A DNA stretch of 64,000 bases from an uncultured Prevotella sp. (lineage in GTDB: Bacteria > Bacteroidota > Bacteroidia > Bacteroidales > Bacteroidaceae), in assembly GCA_900317685.1 (NCBI GenBank), contig ONHQ01000001.1:116255-180254 (forward strand). Reading direction: 5' to 3'. This document shows, piece by piece, positions 9,890 through 18,652 of the stretch (positions are counted from its first letter, which is position 1; each line of letters begins with the position of its first letter). Below the pieces are notes generated by a model that had not been told where the DNA came from, ran no database searches, and was given only the letters and a program-made list of their open reading frames with translations. The translations under genes were made by a program, and so were the position numbers.

Positions 9890-9948
9890 TATATTGATTG
9901 CGAAGTGACCCGACGGGTCACACGAGCATTTTATGCGCATCAATATAT
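9890..9948. repeat. Nested inverted repeats, cloverleaf-like
   Basis: An outer stem (about 9890-9902 against 9936-9948, one bulge) encloses a perfect hairpin (gtgacccg, a, cgggtcac; 9905-9921) and a small one (gcat, ttt, atgc; 9926-9936). It could be a structured RNA, a repeat element or a protein-binding cruciform. It does not match tRNA: there is no anticodon-arm geometry or T-loop. Confidence 0.5.
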
Positions 9949-10181
9949 GACCATTCAGCGATGGACTTCCCTAATTGATACAATTTTCAATAGTTCTTCA
10001 TCGGACTCAGCCACGGGCTTCTGCACCTGAGCGGAAAGACAGACGCACAACCAAATTTAAAAGTAATGTTTAACTGGGTCAACCAGCATTAAAAATAAGA
10101 CTCAAAGTAGCCAACTTAAATCGTTCAACTACGCTTTATAGGCGGAAGACTGCGGCGTAACCGACAGAGTACTACGGTGAA

Positions 10182-10274
10182 GTACTCGAGTAATCTGCCC
10201 GTAGTACTTGAGTAATCTCGGTTTTGTACTGGAGTAATCTTGGTTTAGTACTGGAGTAATCTGCCCGTAGTACT
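10182..10274. repeat. 22-bp direct repeat array
   Basis: Units sharing gtactNgagtaatct begin at 10182, 10204, 10226 and 10248, with a fifth truncated unit at 10270. The period is exactly 22 bp (about two helical turns). Units are contiguous, without unique spacers, so this is not a CRISPR array. Confidence 0.85.
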
Positions 10275-10621
10275 GCCATCAAATGGCTTTGCTCTTAAAA
10301 TAATAGGCCTATGATGGGAGCAACAGTAAAGTTTTCTGACTCTAACAAGAAACCAGGATGATACTGGTGCACCGGTTAAACCCTGTGCTTGGAGAAGAGA
10401 ACTCATGAACACGATCCCTTCTACAAAAGCAAAAAATCTTTGCCGCAGCAGTTCTGACATCCGACCCACGGAAAATATCCTCTGTGCCTGTTTAAGGGTT
10501 TTGCTGGTTTGGGTAATAAAACTGCCCCTTTAACCAACTATAGATAAATGAAGACTCATATCCGGCCCGCGGTAGAAAACCTCTGCTCTGCTACATTCTA
10601 AAAAAGAAATTGGTGTTTTTC

Positions 10622-10652
10622 TTTGCTATTCCATGCGTTTGCAGTAACTTTG
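10622..10652 (+). promoter_or_regulatory. Promoter of the tRNA nucleotidyltransferase gene
   Basis: TTTG at 10622-10625 and TAACTTTG at 10645-10652 (19-bp spacer) fit the Bacteroidota consensus; the ATG at 10671 is close downstream. Confidence 0.65.
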
Positions 10653-10670
10653 TACCTTAAAACGAAAATT

Positions 10671-12215
10671 ATGAGAATGCTGAGTGACGACGAGCTGGCA
10701 ATGCTGCTCGACAAAAAGATCTTTCACACCATATCGGAAGTGGCCGACGGCCTGGGCGTAGAATGCTACGTCGTAGGAGGCTATGTGCGTGACCTCTTCC
10801 TCGAAAGACCGTCCAACGACATCGATGTGGTCGTCGTCGGAAGTGGCATTGATGTGGCAAAAGCCTTGAAAAACCGGCTCGGACACGCCGCCCATCTGAG
10901 CGTCTTCCGCAACTTTGGCACGGCACAAGTCAAATACCGCGACACAGAGGTGGAGTTCGTTGGGGCACGCAAGGAAAGCTACAGCCACGACAGCCGTAAG
11001 CCGCATGTCGAGGACGGCACCTTAGAGGACGACCAGAACCGGCGCGACTTCACCATCAACGCGCTGGCCGTCTGCCTCAACGCTGACCGTTTTGGTGAGC
11101 TTGTCGATCCTTTCGACGGACTCGCTGACCTGGAGGACGGCATTATCCGCACGCCCCTCGACCCTGATATTACCTTCTCCGACGACCCGCTGCGCATGAT
11201 GCGCTGTGTGAGATTCGCCACACAGTTGAAGTTCTACATCGAAGACGAGACCTTCGACGCACTGACGCGCAACGCTGAACGGCTGAAAATCATCAGCGGA
11301 GAGCGTATCGAGGAGGAACTCAACAAGATCATCCTTGCCGACCAGCCCAGCCGTGGATTCGTAGACTTGCACCGTGCGGGTCTGCTCACGCTGATTCTTC
11401 CTGAGCTCACCGTGCTCGACAACGTGGAGACACGCAAGGGGCGTGCACATAAAAACAACTTCTACCATACCCTCGAAGTCCTCGACAACGTTTGCCGCCG
11501 ACAGGACGAGCGCAGAAGCTATCTCGTGGAGAAACTCCAAGATAAGAATGCCGACGAGAAGCAAATTGAGGAATGGAAAGCTGACTTGCAGCATCTCGAC
11601 GACCACCGTCTCTGGCTGCGCTGGGCTGCGCTGATGCACGATGTCGGTAAGGCAAAGTGCAAACGGTGGGACGACGTGCAGGGCTGGACCTTCCACAACC
11701 ACAACTATGTAGGTGCCAAGATGGTGCCGGCAATCTTCCGTCGCATGAAGCTGCCGATGGACATGAAGATGAAATATGTGCAGAAACTGGTGGACTTGCA
11801 CATGCGTCCCATTGTCATTGCAGACGAAGAGGTCACCGACAGTGCGGTCAGACGACTTGTCAACGATGCCGGCGACGACATCGACGACCTGATGATGCTT
11901 TGCGAGGCCGACATCACCAGCAAGAACAGCCAGCGCAAGCAACGTTTCCTTGAGAACTTCCGCATGGTGCGTGAGAAGATTACGGACTTGAAAGAGAAGG
12001 ACTACAAGCGTCTGCTGCAACCTTGCATCGACGGCAATGAGATCATGGAGATGTTCGACCTGAAGCCTTCAAGAGAGGTCGGACAGCTCAAGCAAGCCTT
12101 GAAGCAGGCGGTCCTCGACAACACCGTGCCCAACGAGCGCGAGCCTCTCATGGCTCTGTTGCAGGAGAAAGCAAAGGCTTTGGGACTGAAAACGAAACAA
12201 GTATCTGAAGGCTGA
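10671..12215 (+). CDS. cca: CCA-adding tRNA nucleotidyltransferase with HD domain
   Basis: Adds or repairs the 3'-CCA end of tRNAs using CTP and ATP in the cytoplasm. The 514-residue protein has the class II poly(A) polymerase head (VVGGYVRDLFLERPSNDIDV), the RRDFTINALA and DPLRMMRCVRFATQL motifs, and an HD domain (YHTLEVLDN; H323-D324 in LMHDVGK) of the phosphohydrolase type. The ATG at 10671 was chosen over an in-frame upstream start at 10623, which would lie upstream of the -7 box and begin with atypical sequence. An A-adding-only activity cannot be excluded from sequence. A terminator follows at 12259. Confidence 0.93.
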   Translation: MRMLSDDELAMLLDKKIFHTISEVADGLGVECYVVGGYVRDLFLERPSNDIDVVVVGSGIDVAKALKNRLGHAAHLSVFRNFGTAQVKYRDTEVEFVGARKESYSHDSRKPHVEDGTLEDDQNRRDFTINALAVCLNADRFGELVDPFDGLADLEDGIIRTPLDPDITFSDDPLRMMRCVRFATQLKFYIEDETFDALTRNAERLKIISGERIEEELNKIILADQPSRGFVDLHRAGLLTLILPELTVLDNVETRKGRAHKNNFYHTLEVLDNVCRRQDERRSYLVEKLQDKNADEKQIEEWKADLQHLDDHRLWLRWAALMHDVGKAKCKRWDDVQGWTFHNHNYVGAKMVPAIFRRMKLPMDMKMKYVQKLVDLHMRPIVIADEEVTDSAVRRLVNDAGDDIDDLMMLCEADITSKNSQRKQRFLENFRMVREKITDLKEKDYKRLLQPCIDGNEIMEMFDLKPSREVGQLKQALKQAVLDNTVPNEREPLMALLQEKAKALGLKTKQVSEG

Positions 12216-12258
12216 GCATAGCTGAGTGAAGCTTGCCGGAGACTATCAACCAATAGAA

Positions 12259-12292
12259 AGAGGCTGCATCCTGACGGACGCAGCCTCTTTTA
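12259..12292 (+). terminator. Terminator between cca and asnB
   Basis: A perfect 9-bp stem (agaggctgc against gcagcctct, 12259-12288) is followed by TTTT. The two flanking genes converge here, so it may also serve asnB. Confidence 0.8.
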
Positions 12293-12357
12293 CGTATGTA
12301 TCCTTGAAAACAATTCTAACTTTTGAAGGAGATATACCTGCTACTATACAACAACGA

Positions 12358-14079
12358 TTACTCAACGTCCTCATGCACATCTCTGACGGCGCGACCGCTG
12401 GGCTCATTCATGTTCTTGAATGCTTCGTCCCAGGCGAGGGCCTCGGCAGTGGAGCAGGCGACACTCGGCACACTGGGCACTGACCGTGCGGCAGAGTCGC
12501 TGGGGAAGTGCTCGGCAAAGATAGAGCGATAGTAATACTCCTCTTTGTTGCGCGGCGGGTTGATCGGGAAACGCTCAGCAGCGTGCGCCATCTGCTCGTC
12601 GCTGACAGCAGAAGCGGTGATCTGCTTCAACGTGTCGATCCAACTGTAGCCTACGCCATCGGAGAACTGCTCTTTCTGGCGCCATGCCACTTCCTCGGGC
12701 AGCATGTCGGTGAACGCGTCGCGCACCACTTTCTTCTCGATGGTCTTGCCCGGACACATCTTGTAGCTCGGATCAATCGTCATGGCTATATCCAGGAACT
12801 CCTTGTCGAGGAAGGGCACACGACCCTCCACGCCCCAGGCAGCCAAACTCTTGTTGGCACGCAGACAGTCATACTGATAGAGTTTGGAAAGCTTGCGCAC
12901 CGTTTCCTTATGGAACTCCTCCGGTGACGGAGCCTTGTGGAAATAGAGATAACCACCGAAGATCTCATCGGCGCCCTCGCCCGAGAGCACCATCTTGATG
13001 CCCATCGACTTGATGACACGTGCCAGGAGATACATCGGCGTAGAAGCGCGCACGGTGGTGACATCATAGGTCTCGATGAAATAGATCACGTCGCGGATGG
13101 CGTCAAGACCTTCCTGAATGGTGTAGTTGATCTCGTGGTGGACAGTACCGATATAGTCGGCGACAAGTTTTGCCTTGGCCAAGTCCGGAGCACCTTTCAG
13201 GCCGACAGCAAAGCTGTGGAGACGGGGCCAATAGGCACGAGTCTCGCCACCATCTTCAACACGTGTGGAAGAGAAACGCTCGGAAATGGCGGAGATGACC
13301 GAAGAGTCCAGTCCGCCAGAGAGCAGCACACCGTAAGGCACGTCGCTCATCAGCTGACGCTTCACGGCCGACATCAGTCCCTGACGGATCTCCTCAACGG
13401 CCTGACCATAGGACAGAGCGCTTTTCGGACGTGTCTTTCCTTCCATCCAATCACGGTGATAATAGCGCTTCATGCCCGGATCCTTGCTCCAATAGTAGTG
13501 TCCGGGCAGGAAGGGCTCGTAATGATCGCATTGTCCCTCCAGTGCCTTCAACTCACTGGCGACATACACTTTGCCGTCGGGATCGTAACCAATATAAAGA
13601 GGTATCACGCCGATCGGGTCGCGGGCCACGAGGAATGAGCCATCCTCAGCATCATAGAGCGCAAAGGCAAAAATGCCACTGAGCTGCTCTATCATGCTGA
13701 CGATGGAAGCATGCAAAGCCTCGGCAGAGGTCAGCGAGCGTGCTTTCTCCTTCCACTGACGATACAGGGCCAGGATCACCTCGCAGTCGCTGCCCGTCTG
13801 GAAAGCATAGTCGGGAAACGATGCACGGATGTCGAGATGGTTGTAGATCTCACCGTTGACGGCGAGCACCTCTTTCTTGTCGGGCGAGAACAACGGCTGT
13901 TTACCGCTTTCCGGGTCAACAATGCTCAGACGCTCATGACAAAGAATGGCTGAGTTGCCCGTGTAGATACCACTCCAGTCGGGTCCGCGATGGCGGATCT
14001 TCTGACTCATACGCAATGCCTTCTGGCGCAAATCAGGAGTCTGCTCCTGAATGTTGAAAATTCCTACTATTCCACACAT
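12358..14079 (-). CDS. asnB: Asparagine synthetase B, glutamine-hydrolysing
   Basis: Makes asparagine from aspartate, ATP and glutamine in the cytoplasm. At 573 residues it is slightly longer than the usual about 555. The start at 14079 gives MCGIVGIFNIQ, which exposes the nucleophile Cys2 of the class II glutamine amidotransferase; an upstream in-frame start would bury it. The synthetase half carries the ATP-pyrophosphatase loop LLSGGLDSSVISA and FLDKEFLDIAM, and the C-terminus has the typical CSTAEALAWDEAF tail. It is the last gene of the minus-strand nitrogen set (glnK, amt, amt, asnB), 97 bp after the preceding amt gene. Confidence 0.96.
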   Translation of the reverse strand: MCGIVGIFNIQEQTPDLRQKALRMSQKIRHRGPDWSGIYTGNSAILCHERLSIVDPESGKQPLFSPDKKEVLAVNGEIYNHLDIRASFPDYAFQTGSDCEVILALYRQWKEKARSLTSAEALHASIVSMIEQLSGIFAFALYDAEDGSFLVARDPIGVIPLYIGYDPDGKVYVASELKALEGQCDHYEPFLPGHYYWSKDPGMKRYYHRDWMEGKTRPKSALSYGQAVEEIRQGLMSAVKRQLMSDVPYGVLLSGGLDSSVISAISERFSSTRVEDGGETRAYWPRLHSFAVGLKGAPDLAKAKLVADYIGTVHHEINYTIQEGLDAIRDVIYFIETYDVTTVRASTPMYLLARVIKSMGIKMVLSGEGADEIFGGYLYFHKAPSPEEFHKETVRKLSKLYQYDCLRANKSLAAWGVEGRVPFLDKEFLDIAMTIDPSYKMCPGKTIEKKVVRDAFTDMLPEEVAWRQKEQFSDGVGYSWIDTLKQITASAVSDEQMAHAAERFPINPPRNKEEYYYRSIFAEHFPSDSAARSVPSVPSVACSTAEALAWDEAFKNMNEPSGRAVRDVHEDVE

Positions 14080-14176
14080 GGTTGTAAAAGCTGTTAAGTT
14101 TGTGAATGTATACGTTGAAACTCCCAAGGACAAGAGTCACCGGAGTGCTGCTGCCCGAGGGAGTTGTGTTTTTCAG

Positions 14177-15415
14177 TTAGAGATTATATGCTGATTCTCC
14201 GTGCTCGTAGATGTCAAGTCCTTCTTCCTCCACGCGGGTGTCAACACGCATGCCGACCGTCTTGTCGATGACGACAAAGATGATCCATGTCAGCACGCCA
14301 CTGAAGACGATGCCGAAAACCGTAGCGATGAGCTGTACGCCGAGCTGGTGCCAGTCGCCGTAAAGAGCGCCGCAGGCTCCGCCGGTCACTGCTTTTGTAG
14401 CGAAGACACCCGTCAGAATAGAGCCGATGATACCACCGATTCCGTGGACACCAAAGGCGTCGAGTGCATCGTCATAGCCACAGACACGCTTCACCACGGC
14501 AACCATGAAATAGCAACTCACCGAGGTGATGAGTCCAATGCAGGTCGCTCCCAGTACGTCCGTGCTGCCTGCTGCCGGTGTGATAGCCACCAAGCCAGCC
14601 ACAGCACCGGTGCACATACCCACGCAGGTGGGACGGCCACTGTGAATCCAGTCGATTGTCATCCACGTGACAGCGGCTACAGCTGTTGCCAGATGTGTGA
14701 CAAGGAAAGCGTTGGCGTCAAGACCGTCGGCTGTCAAGCCGCTGCCGGCATTGAAGCCAAACCAGCCCAGCCACAGCATGGCGGCACCAATGAACACAAA
14801 GGGGACGTTGGTGGCGGGGATAGGACGGCCCGGACGGTAACCGGTACGACGGCCCAACATCAGGGCAGTCACCAAGGCGGCAACACCGGCGTTGATATGT
14901 ACCACCGTGCCACCGGCGAAGTCGATAGCGCCCATCTGCTGAAGGAAACCGCCACCCCACACGAAATGGGCCATGGGATAATAGACGATGACAGACCAAA
15001 GAATGGTGAACAACAGAAAAGCCGAGAAACGCATGCGCTCGGCAAAAGCGCCAATGATCAGTGCAGGTGTGATCACGGCAAACATGCACTGGAAGAGTAC
15101 AAACGTCAACTCAGGAATATGAGCCGGAGCCAACACCGAGTGAATGGTTACGCCATGGAGGAACACTTTGTCAAAACCTCCGATCACGCCACCCAGGGCC
15201 GTGCCCTGAAGGCTGGTGCCAAACACCCAGCTGTAGCCAATGGCCACCCAGAGAATGCTGCCCACGGCAGTGCAGATGAGACACTGCATGAGAATGCTAA
15301 GGATGTTTTTGGACCGTACGAGGCCACCGTAGAACAATGCCAGGGCCGGAACGGTCATAAACATCACTAAGATAGTGGCAGTGGTGATCCACGCTGTATT
15401 TCCTGTATCAATCAT
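14177..15415 (-). CDS. amt: Ammonium transporter, Amt/Rh family (first paralogue)
   Basis: An 11-helix inner-membrane ammonium channel of 412 residues. Family features seen include the pore twin-histidine segments TVVHINAGVAAL and FGVHGIGGIIGS, the FYGGLVRSKN loop, and the C-terminal tail VGMRVDTRVEEEGLDIYEHGES that contacts PII proteins. There is no cleavable signal peptide. The second amt lies upstream, separated by 213 bp with a hairpin and tandem palindromes, so this copy may have partly separate expression. The glnK gene upstream supports PII-gated uptake. Confidence 0.95.
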   Translation of the reverse strand: MIDTGNTAWITTATILVMFMTVPALALFYGGLVRSKNILSILMQCLICTAVGSILWVAIGYSWVFGTSLQGTALGGVIGGFDKVFLHGVTIHSVLAPAHIPELTFVLFQCMFAVITPALIIGAFAERMRFSAFLLFTILWSVIVYYPMAHFVWGGGFLQQMGAIDFAGGTVVHINAGVAALVTALMLGRRTGYRPGRPIPATNVPFVFIGAAMLWLGWFGFNAGSGLTADGLDANAFLVTHLATAVAAVTWMTIDWIHSGRPTCVGMCTGAVAGLVAITPAAGSTDVLGATCIGLITSVSCYFMVAVVKRVCGYDDALDAFGVHGIGGIIGSILTGVFATKAVTGGACGALYGDWHQLGVQLIATVFGIVFSGVLTWIIFVVIDKTVGMRVDTRVEEEGLDIYEHGESAYNL

Positions 15416-15523
15416 AATGGTTGAGTTGTTATACTATTCGTTTGCTTCTGTCCTTGTCTTGTTATTACTTACACAGAATCTGTTTGAATCAGTTAATGAA
15501 TAATGAGTTTTAATGCTAACAAA

Positions 15524-15568
15524 GTTTGGAAACGGGTTCCGATGATGTTTGGAAACGTGTTCCGATGG
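15524..15568. promoter_or_regulatory. Tandem imperfect palindromes, possible operator
   Basis: The sequence gtttggaaacgNgttccgat occurs twice (15524-15543 and 15547-15566), 23 bp apart. Each contains the near-palindrome GGAAACGNGTTCC. Location between two amt genes suggests a regulator site upstream of the first-paralogue amt gene, but it might be a dispersed repeat. No matching pair was noticed elsewhere in the window. Confidence 0.4.
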
Positions 15569-15570
15569 AA

Positions 15571-15604
15571 AGACCTCGGTCTCCCCGAAGGGAGGCTGAA
15601 GTCT
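15571..15604 (-). terminator. Hairpin after the second amt gene
   Basis: On the minus strand a long imperfect stem (AGAC... against ...GTCT) closes on CTCCC-TTCG-GGGAG, a stable UUCG-type tetraloop, followed by TTTCC. It could terminate or attenuate transcription between the two amt genes. Confidence 0.6.
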
Positions 15605-15628
15605 TCAAGTATTAGAGTTAAGTGAAAA

Positions 15629-16897
15629 CTATCCGTTGTAGCAGCTCTCGCCGTGCTCGTAGATGTCAAGTCCCTCTTCCTCAACGCGCTTGTCAACACG
15701 GAGTCCGACAGTATGCTTGATGGTCCAGAAGAGTACGATACCGCAGGCGGCTGCCCAAGCATCTACACAGAGTACACCGAAGGCCTCTGCGCCGAAGAAA
15801 CCGAAGCCGTGGCCGTAGAATGCACCCTCACTGGTGGAGAACAGGCCGGTCAGCAAAGTACCGAGAACACCGTTGACCCAGTGCACAGAGCTGGCACCGA
15901 CAGGGTCGTCGATATGAAGCTTCTGGTCGATGAACTCAACTGCGAACGGCAGAGCGATACCGCAGCAGCAACCGATGATGATAGAACCCACTACTGACAC
16001 GCAGTCGCAACCGGCAGTGATACCTACCAAACCGGCAAGAATACCATTCAACGTCAATGAGAACGAGGGCTTGCCATACTTGATCCAAGTGAGGAACATG
16101 GTTGCCAGACCGCCACAAGCGGCTGCCATGTTAGTCGTCAGGAACACGTGGCTGATGGCCTCACGGTTGACTTGACCACTTGCTGCAAGCTGAGAGCCCG
16201 GGTTGAAACCGAACCATCCAAACCAAAGGATGAACACACCGAGGGAAGCCAACGTCAGGCTGTGACCCGGAATAGCGTTGCTCTTGCCGTCCTTGCGGTA
16301 CTTGCCAAGACGAGGACCAAGGAAGATGGCACCAATGAAAGCCAGCACGCCACCAACAGAGTGCACAACAGTGGAACCGGCAAAGTCATGGAAGGCATGA
16401 CCGAAGGTGTCCATCATGAAACTGCCGTCAGCAGCGTTGCAAAGCCAGCCGCCGCCCCAGGTCCAATGACCCTCGACAGGATAGATGATCAAAGAAATGA
16501 AGAACGAATAGACAACATACATGTTGAATTTCGTACGCTCAGCCATGGCACCGGACACGATGGTGGCAGATGTGGCGCAGAAGACGGTCTCAAACATCAG
16601 GAAACCTTCTGTAGGCAGACCGTTGGCATTGTGGTAGAAAGAGAGATCGCCGAAGTTTGGCATGCCGATGAAGCCCTGACCATCAGAACCGAACATGAAG
16701 CCGAAACCGACAAACCAGAAAAGCACTGAGCCCAGCATGAAGTCGACGAAGTTCTTGAACAGAATGTTCGTGGTGTTTTTACGCCGGGTGAAACCCGCCT
16801 CACAATAGGCGAAACCTGGTTGCATAAAGAATACGAGCATGGCTGCAAGCAGCATCCATACGGTATCTATAGAAATGCTTAAATCTTGAACTGTCAT
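15629..16897 (-). CDS. amt: Ammonium transporter, Amt/Rh family (second paralogue)
   Basis: A 422-residue inner-membrane ammonium channel, about 40% similar by eye to the neighbouring copy but not a recent duplicate. It shows the N-terminal helix MLLAAMLVFFMQPGFAYCEAGFTRRKN, twin-histidine motifs STVVHSVGGVLAF and SSVHWVNGVLG, and the tail VGLRVDKRVEEEGLDIYEHGES shared with its paralogue. It follows glnK by 94 bp on the same strand. Two transporters beside one PII gene suggest different affinities or regulation, which is inference. Confidence 0.95.
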   Translation of the reverse strand: MTVQDLSISIDTVWMLLAAMLVFFMQPGFAYCEAGFTRRKNTTNILFKNFVDFMLGSVLFWFVGFGFMFGSDGQGFIGMPNFGDLSFYHNANGLPTEGFLMFETVFCATSATIVSGAMAERTKFNMYVVYSFFISLIIYPVEGHWTWGGGWLCNAADGSFMMDTFGHAFHDFAGSTVVHSVGGVLAFIGAIFLGPRLGKYRKDGKSNAIPGHSLTLASLGVFILWFGWFGFNPGSQLAASGQVNREAISHVFLTTNMAAACGGLATMFLTWIKYGKPSFSLTLNGILAGLVGITAGCDCVSVVGSIIIGCCCGIALPFAVEFIDQKLHIDDPVGASSVHWVNGVLGTLLTGLFSTSEGAFYGHGFGFFGAEAFGVLCVDAWAAACGIVLFWTIKHTVGLRVDKRVEEEGLDIYEHGESCYNG

Positions 16898-16991
16898 AAT
16901 ACGATTGATTTTTTGTTACCCTCATTGTGTTTCTATGTTCTCTCTATTGCATCCACCTTCTTATATATAGGAAAGAAAGCGTGCAGAAGCG

Positions 16992-17348
16992 TTACTTCTC
17001 CTGCTCTGCATTATACAGGGCAATGTCTCCGCGCTCTCCTGTGCGGATGCGGATGGTGTCCTCAACCGGTATGATGAAGATACGTCCATCTCCGATCTCA
17101 CCCGTGCGTGCGGCGTCTGTGATGGCCTTCACGGTTTTGTCGACGTTCTTGTCACGCACCACAATGTTCATCAACACGCGCTCGATACTGCTTGTATCGT
17201 ACATCACGCCACGATAGATTCGGGCCTGGCGCATCTTGCCCTCGCCACGGACATCGTAATAGGAGAACCATTCGATGTCGGCGGCAAGCAATGCTTCCTT
17301 TACATCCTCAAATTTAGTCTTACGGATGATCGCTTCAATCTTCTTCAT
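16992..17348 (-). CDS. glnK: Nitrogen regulatory protein PII (GlnK/GlnB type)
   Basis: A 118-residue trimeric signal protein that senses 2-oxoglutarate and ATP/ADP and gates ammonium channels. It begins MKKIEAIIRKTKFEDVKEAL and has the C-terminal RIFIIPVEDTIRIRTGERGD block. The T-loop (about 36-54, EGKMRQARIYRGVMYD) differs from the proteobacterial GRQKGHTELYRGAEY, though a Tyr remains near the uridylylation site (Y50). It is first in the minus-strand set, just downstream of a clear promoter. The T-loop divergence suggests that modification by GlnD-type enzymes may not apply. Confidence 0.95.
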   Translation of the reverse strand: MKKIEAIIRKTKFEDVKEALLAADIEWFSYYDVRGEGKMRQARIYRGVMYDTSSIERVLMNIVVRDKNVDKTVKAITDAARTGEIGDGRIFIIPVEDTIRIRTGERGDIALYNAEQEK

Positions 17349-17407
17349 AACTTACCTTTCTTTATGGTTAAACTTATGGTTGCTTACGTATTGTAATCCT
17401 TCGAGTG

Positions 17408-17438
17408 CAAAGTTAATACATTTTGTTTATATAGACAA
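17408..17438 (-). promoter_or_regulatory. Promoter of glnK
   Basis: On the minus strand TAACTTTG (17415-17408) with TTG at 17438-17436, 20 bp upstream. It points into glnK with a leader of about 55 nt. Confidence 0.7.
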
Positions 17439-17593
17439 CAAACAATACTCTTTTTGTTATCTATATTTTTTGATTGCTTGCAACTTGCTTCACAAAAAGC
17501 CGGTTTCGTTGATAAATTGTAATGATTTAAAGCTTTAGACATTACAATCTAACACTTTCATAGAAAAAGTTTCTAAAAAATGTCGTGCAACTC

Positions 17594-17624
17594 TTTGTGG
17601 TTCTATCTTTTTGTATTAACTTTG
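17594..17624 (+). promoter_or_regulatory. Promoter of dapF
   Basis: TTTG at 17594-17597 and TAACTTTG at 17617-17624 (19-bp spacer) match the Bacteroidota consensus; dapF starts at 17675. Confidence 0.7.
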
Positions 17625-17674
17625 CAGCGTATTCAAAACATAAAGTCAATCAATAAGAAATAAATTGCTTCATT

Positions 17675-18559
17675 ATGTCAAAGACCATTCACTTCACCAA
17701 GATGCACGGGGCTGGTAATGACTATATTTACGTCAACACCTTATTATATAATATCCCCGACCCGAGCGCAGCATCCATCGCATGGAGCAAGCCGCATACG
17801 GGCATAGGCAGCGACGGTCTGGTGCTCATTGGCAAACCAAAGGATGAGAAGAACGCTGACTTCTCGATGCGCATCTTCAATGCCGACGGTTCTGAAGCAA
17901 TGATGTGCGGCAATGCAAGCCGGTGCATCGCCAAGTATCTATATGAGAAAGGTATCACTGATAAGACTACGATCAGATTGGAGACACTCTCCGGCGTGAA
18001 GATTCTTAGCCTGCACCTGAAAGCAGGAAAAGTGGAGAGCGTCACGGTAGATATGTTAGCGCCAGCCTTTGATGTCAAAGAGCAATACACAGGAGTAATG
18101 CCTGAGGAGCTGAACAGCATCAAGGCCCTGGCAGACCACGTTCTCCGTACGGAAGCAGGAGATCCCAAGAGCCTCTTCGTGAGCATGGGCAACCCACATT
18201 ATGTGATCTTCGTGGACGATGTGGAGAACATGGACATCACAACGTTAGGAAAGTTATTGGAGAGAGAAAAGGTCTTCCCGCAGCGATGCAACATAGAGTT
18301 TGCACAGTTGGTGGGTCCAGGCAAGCTTCGCACCCGTGTCTGGGAGCGGGGCAGCGGCATCACCATGGCTTGCGGCACAGGAGCTTGTGCCACAGCCGTA
18401 GCCGCCGCGAAGCTCGGTGTCAGCGGCAGACACTCTGTCATCGTCATGGACGGCGGCGATCTCGACATCACATGGAATCCGAGCGACAACCATGTATATA
18501 TGACCGGGCCGGCCGCCTTCGCCTTTGAGGGAGAGATAGATTTGCCGGAACAGGAATAG
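17675..18559 (+). CDS. dapF: Diaminopimelate epimerase
   Basis: Interconverts LL- and meso-diaminopimelate for lysine and peptidoglycan synthesis. It has 294 residues, with the N-terminal [13 protein letters not shown] motif and the two catalytic cysteines: C78 in MMCGNASRC and C233 in [11 protein letters not shown]. It heads a plus-strand group with dapL 93 bp downstream, then the TorF-like porin and glnN, pointing to co-regulation with nitrogen supply. Confidence 0.97.
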   Translation: MSKTIHFTKMHGAGNDYIYVNTLLYNIPDPSAASIAWSKPHTGIGSDGLVLIGKPKDEKNADFSMRIFNADGSEAMMCGNASRCIAKYLYEKGITDKTTIRLETLSGVKILSLHLKAGKVESVTVDMLAPAFDVKEQYTGVMPEELNSIKALADHVLRTEAGDPKSLFVSMGNPHYVIFVDDVENMDITTLGKLLEREKVFPQRCNIEFAQLVGPGKLRTRVWERGSGITMACGTGACATAVAAAKLGVSGRHSVIVMDGGDLDITWNPSDNHVYMTGPAAFAFEGEIDLPEQE

Positions 18560-18652
18560 CCGGACAACGAGAGAAACGTAGAAAACTCCTAAAAGAGGCA
18601 TAGAAAGCGATAGAGACAAACTTAACACACAACATAAAAGGAATTTAAGTAT

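Larger units (their letters stand above)
9499..10670. other. 1.2-kb repeat-rich spacer
   Basis: It contains the 68-bp tandem duplication, nested hairpins at about 9890-9948, an imperfect hairpin near 9812-9827 and the 22-bp array. Short open frames at 9719-10030 (+) and 10245-10469 (-) run through these repeats and have no recognisable protein character, so I call no gene. The promoter of the next gene is at 10622-10652. Confidence 0.65.
17349..17674. other. Divergent control region glnK / dapF
   Basis: This 326-base AT-rich spacer has a promoter for each direction, about 180 bp apart. No sigma-54 -24/-12 element (TGGCAC-N5-TTGC) was recognised. It is the natural place for a nitrogen regulator to act. 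Confidence 0.7.

Noticed and set aside
9890-9948. tRNA gene
   Set aside because: Although three stems nest like a cloverleaf, there is no anticodon arm, T-loop GTTCRA or acceptor of proper length.
9719-10030. 103-codon plus-strand frame in the repeat spacer
   Set aside because: Runs through hairpins, has no typical initiation context or family, and is likely chance.
10182-10274. CRISPR array
   Set aside because: The 22-bp units are contiguous without unique spacers, and no cas gene is present.
11022-12020. 332-codon minus-strand open frame
   Set aside because: Antisense to cca; no recognisable motifs.
14201-15370. 389-codon plus-strand open frame
   Set aside because: Antisense to amt; rich in His, Gly and Gln with no hydrophobic core.
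17349-17674. Sigma-54 promoter for glnK-amt
   Set aside because: No TGGCAC-N5-TTGC-like element; both sides show ordinary Bacteroidota promoters.
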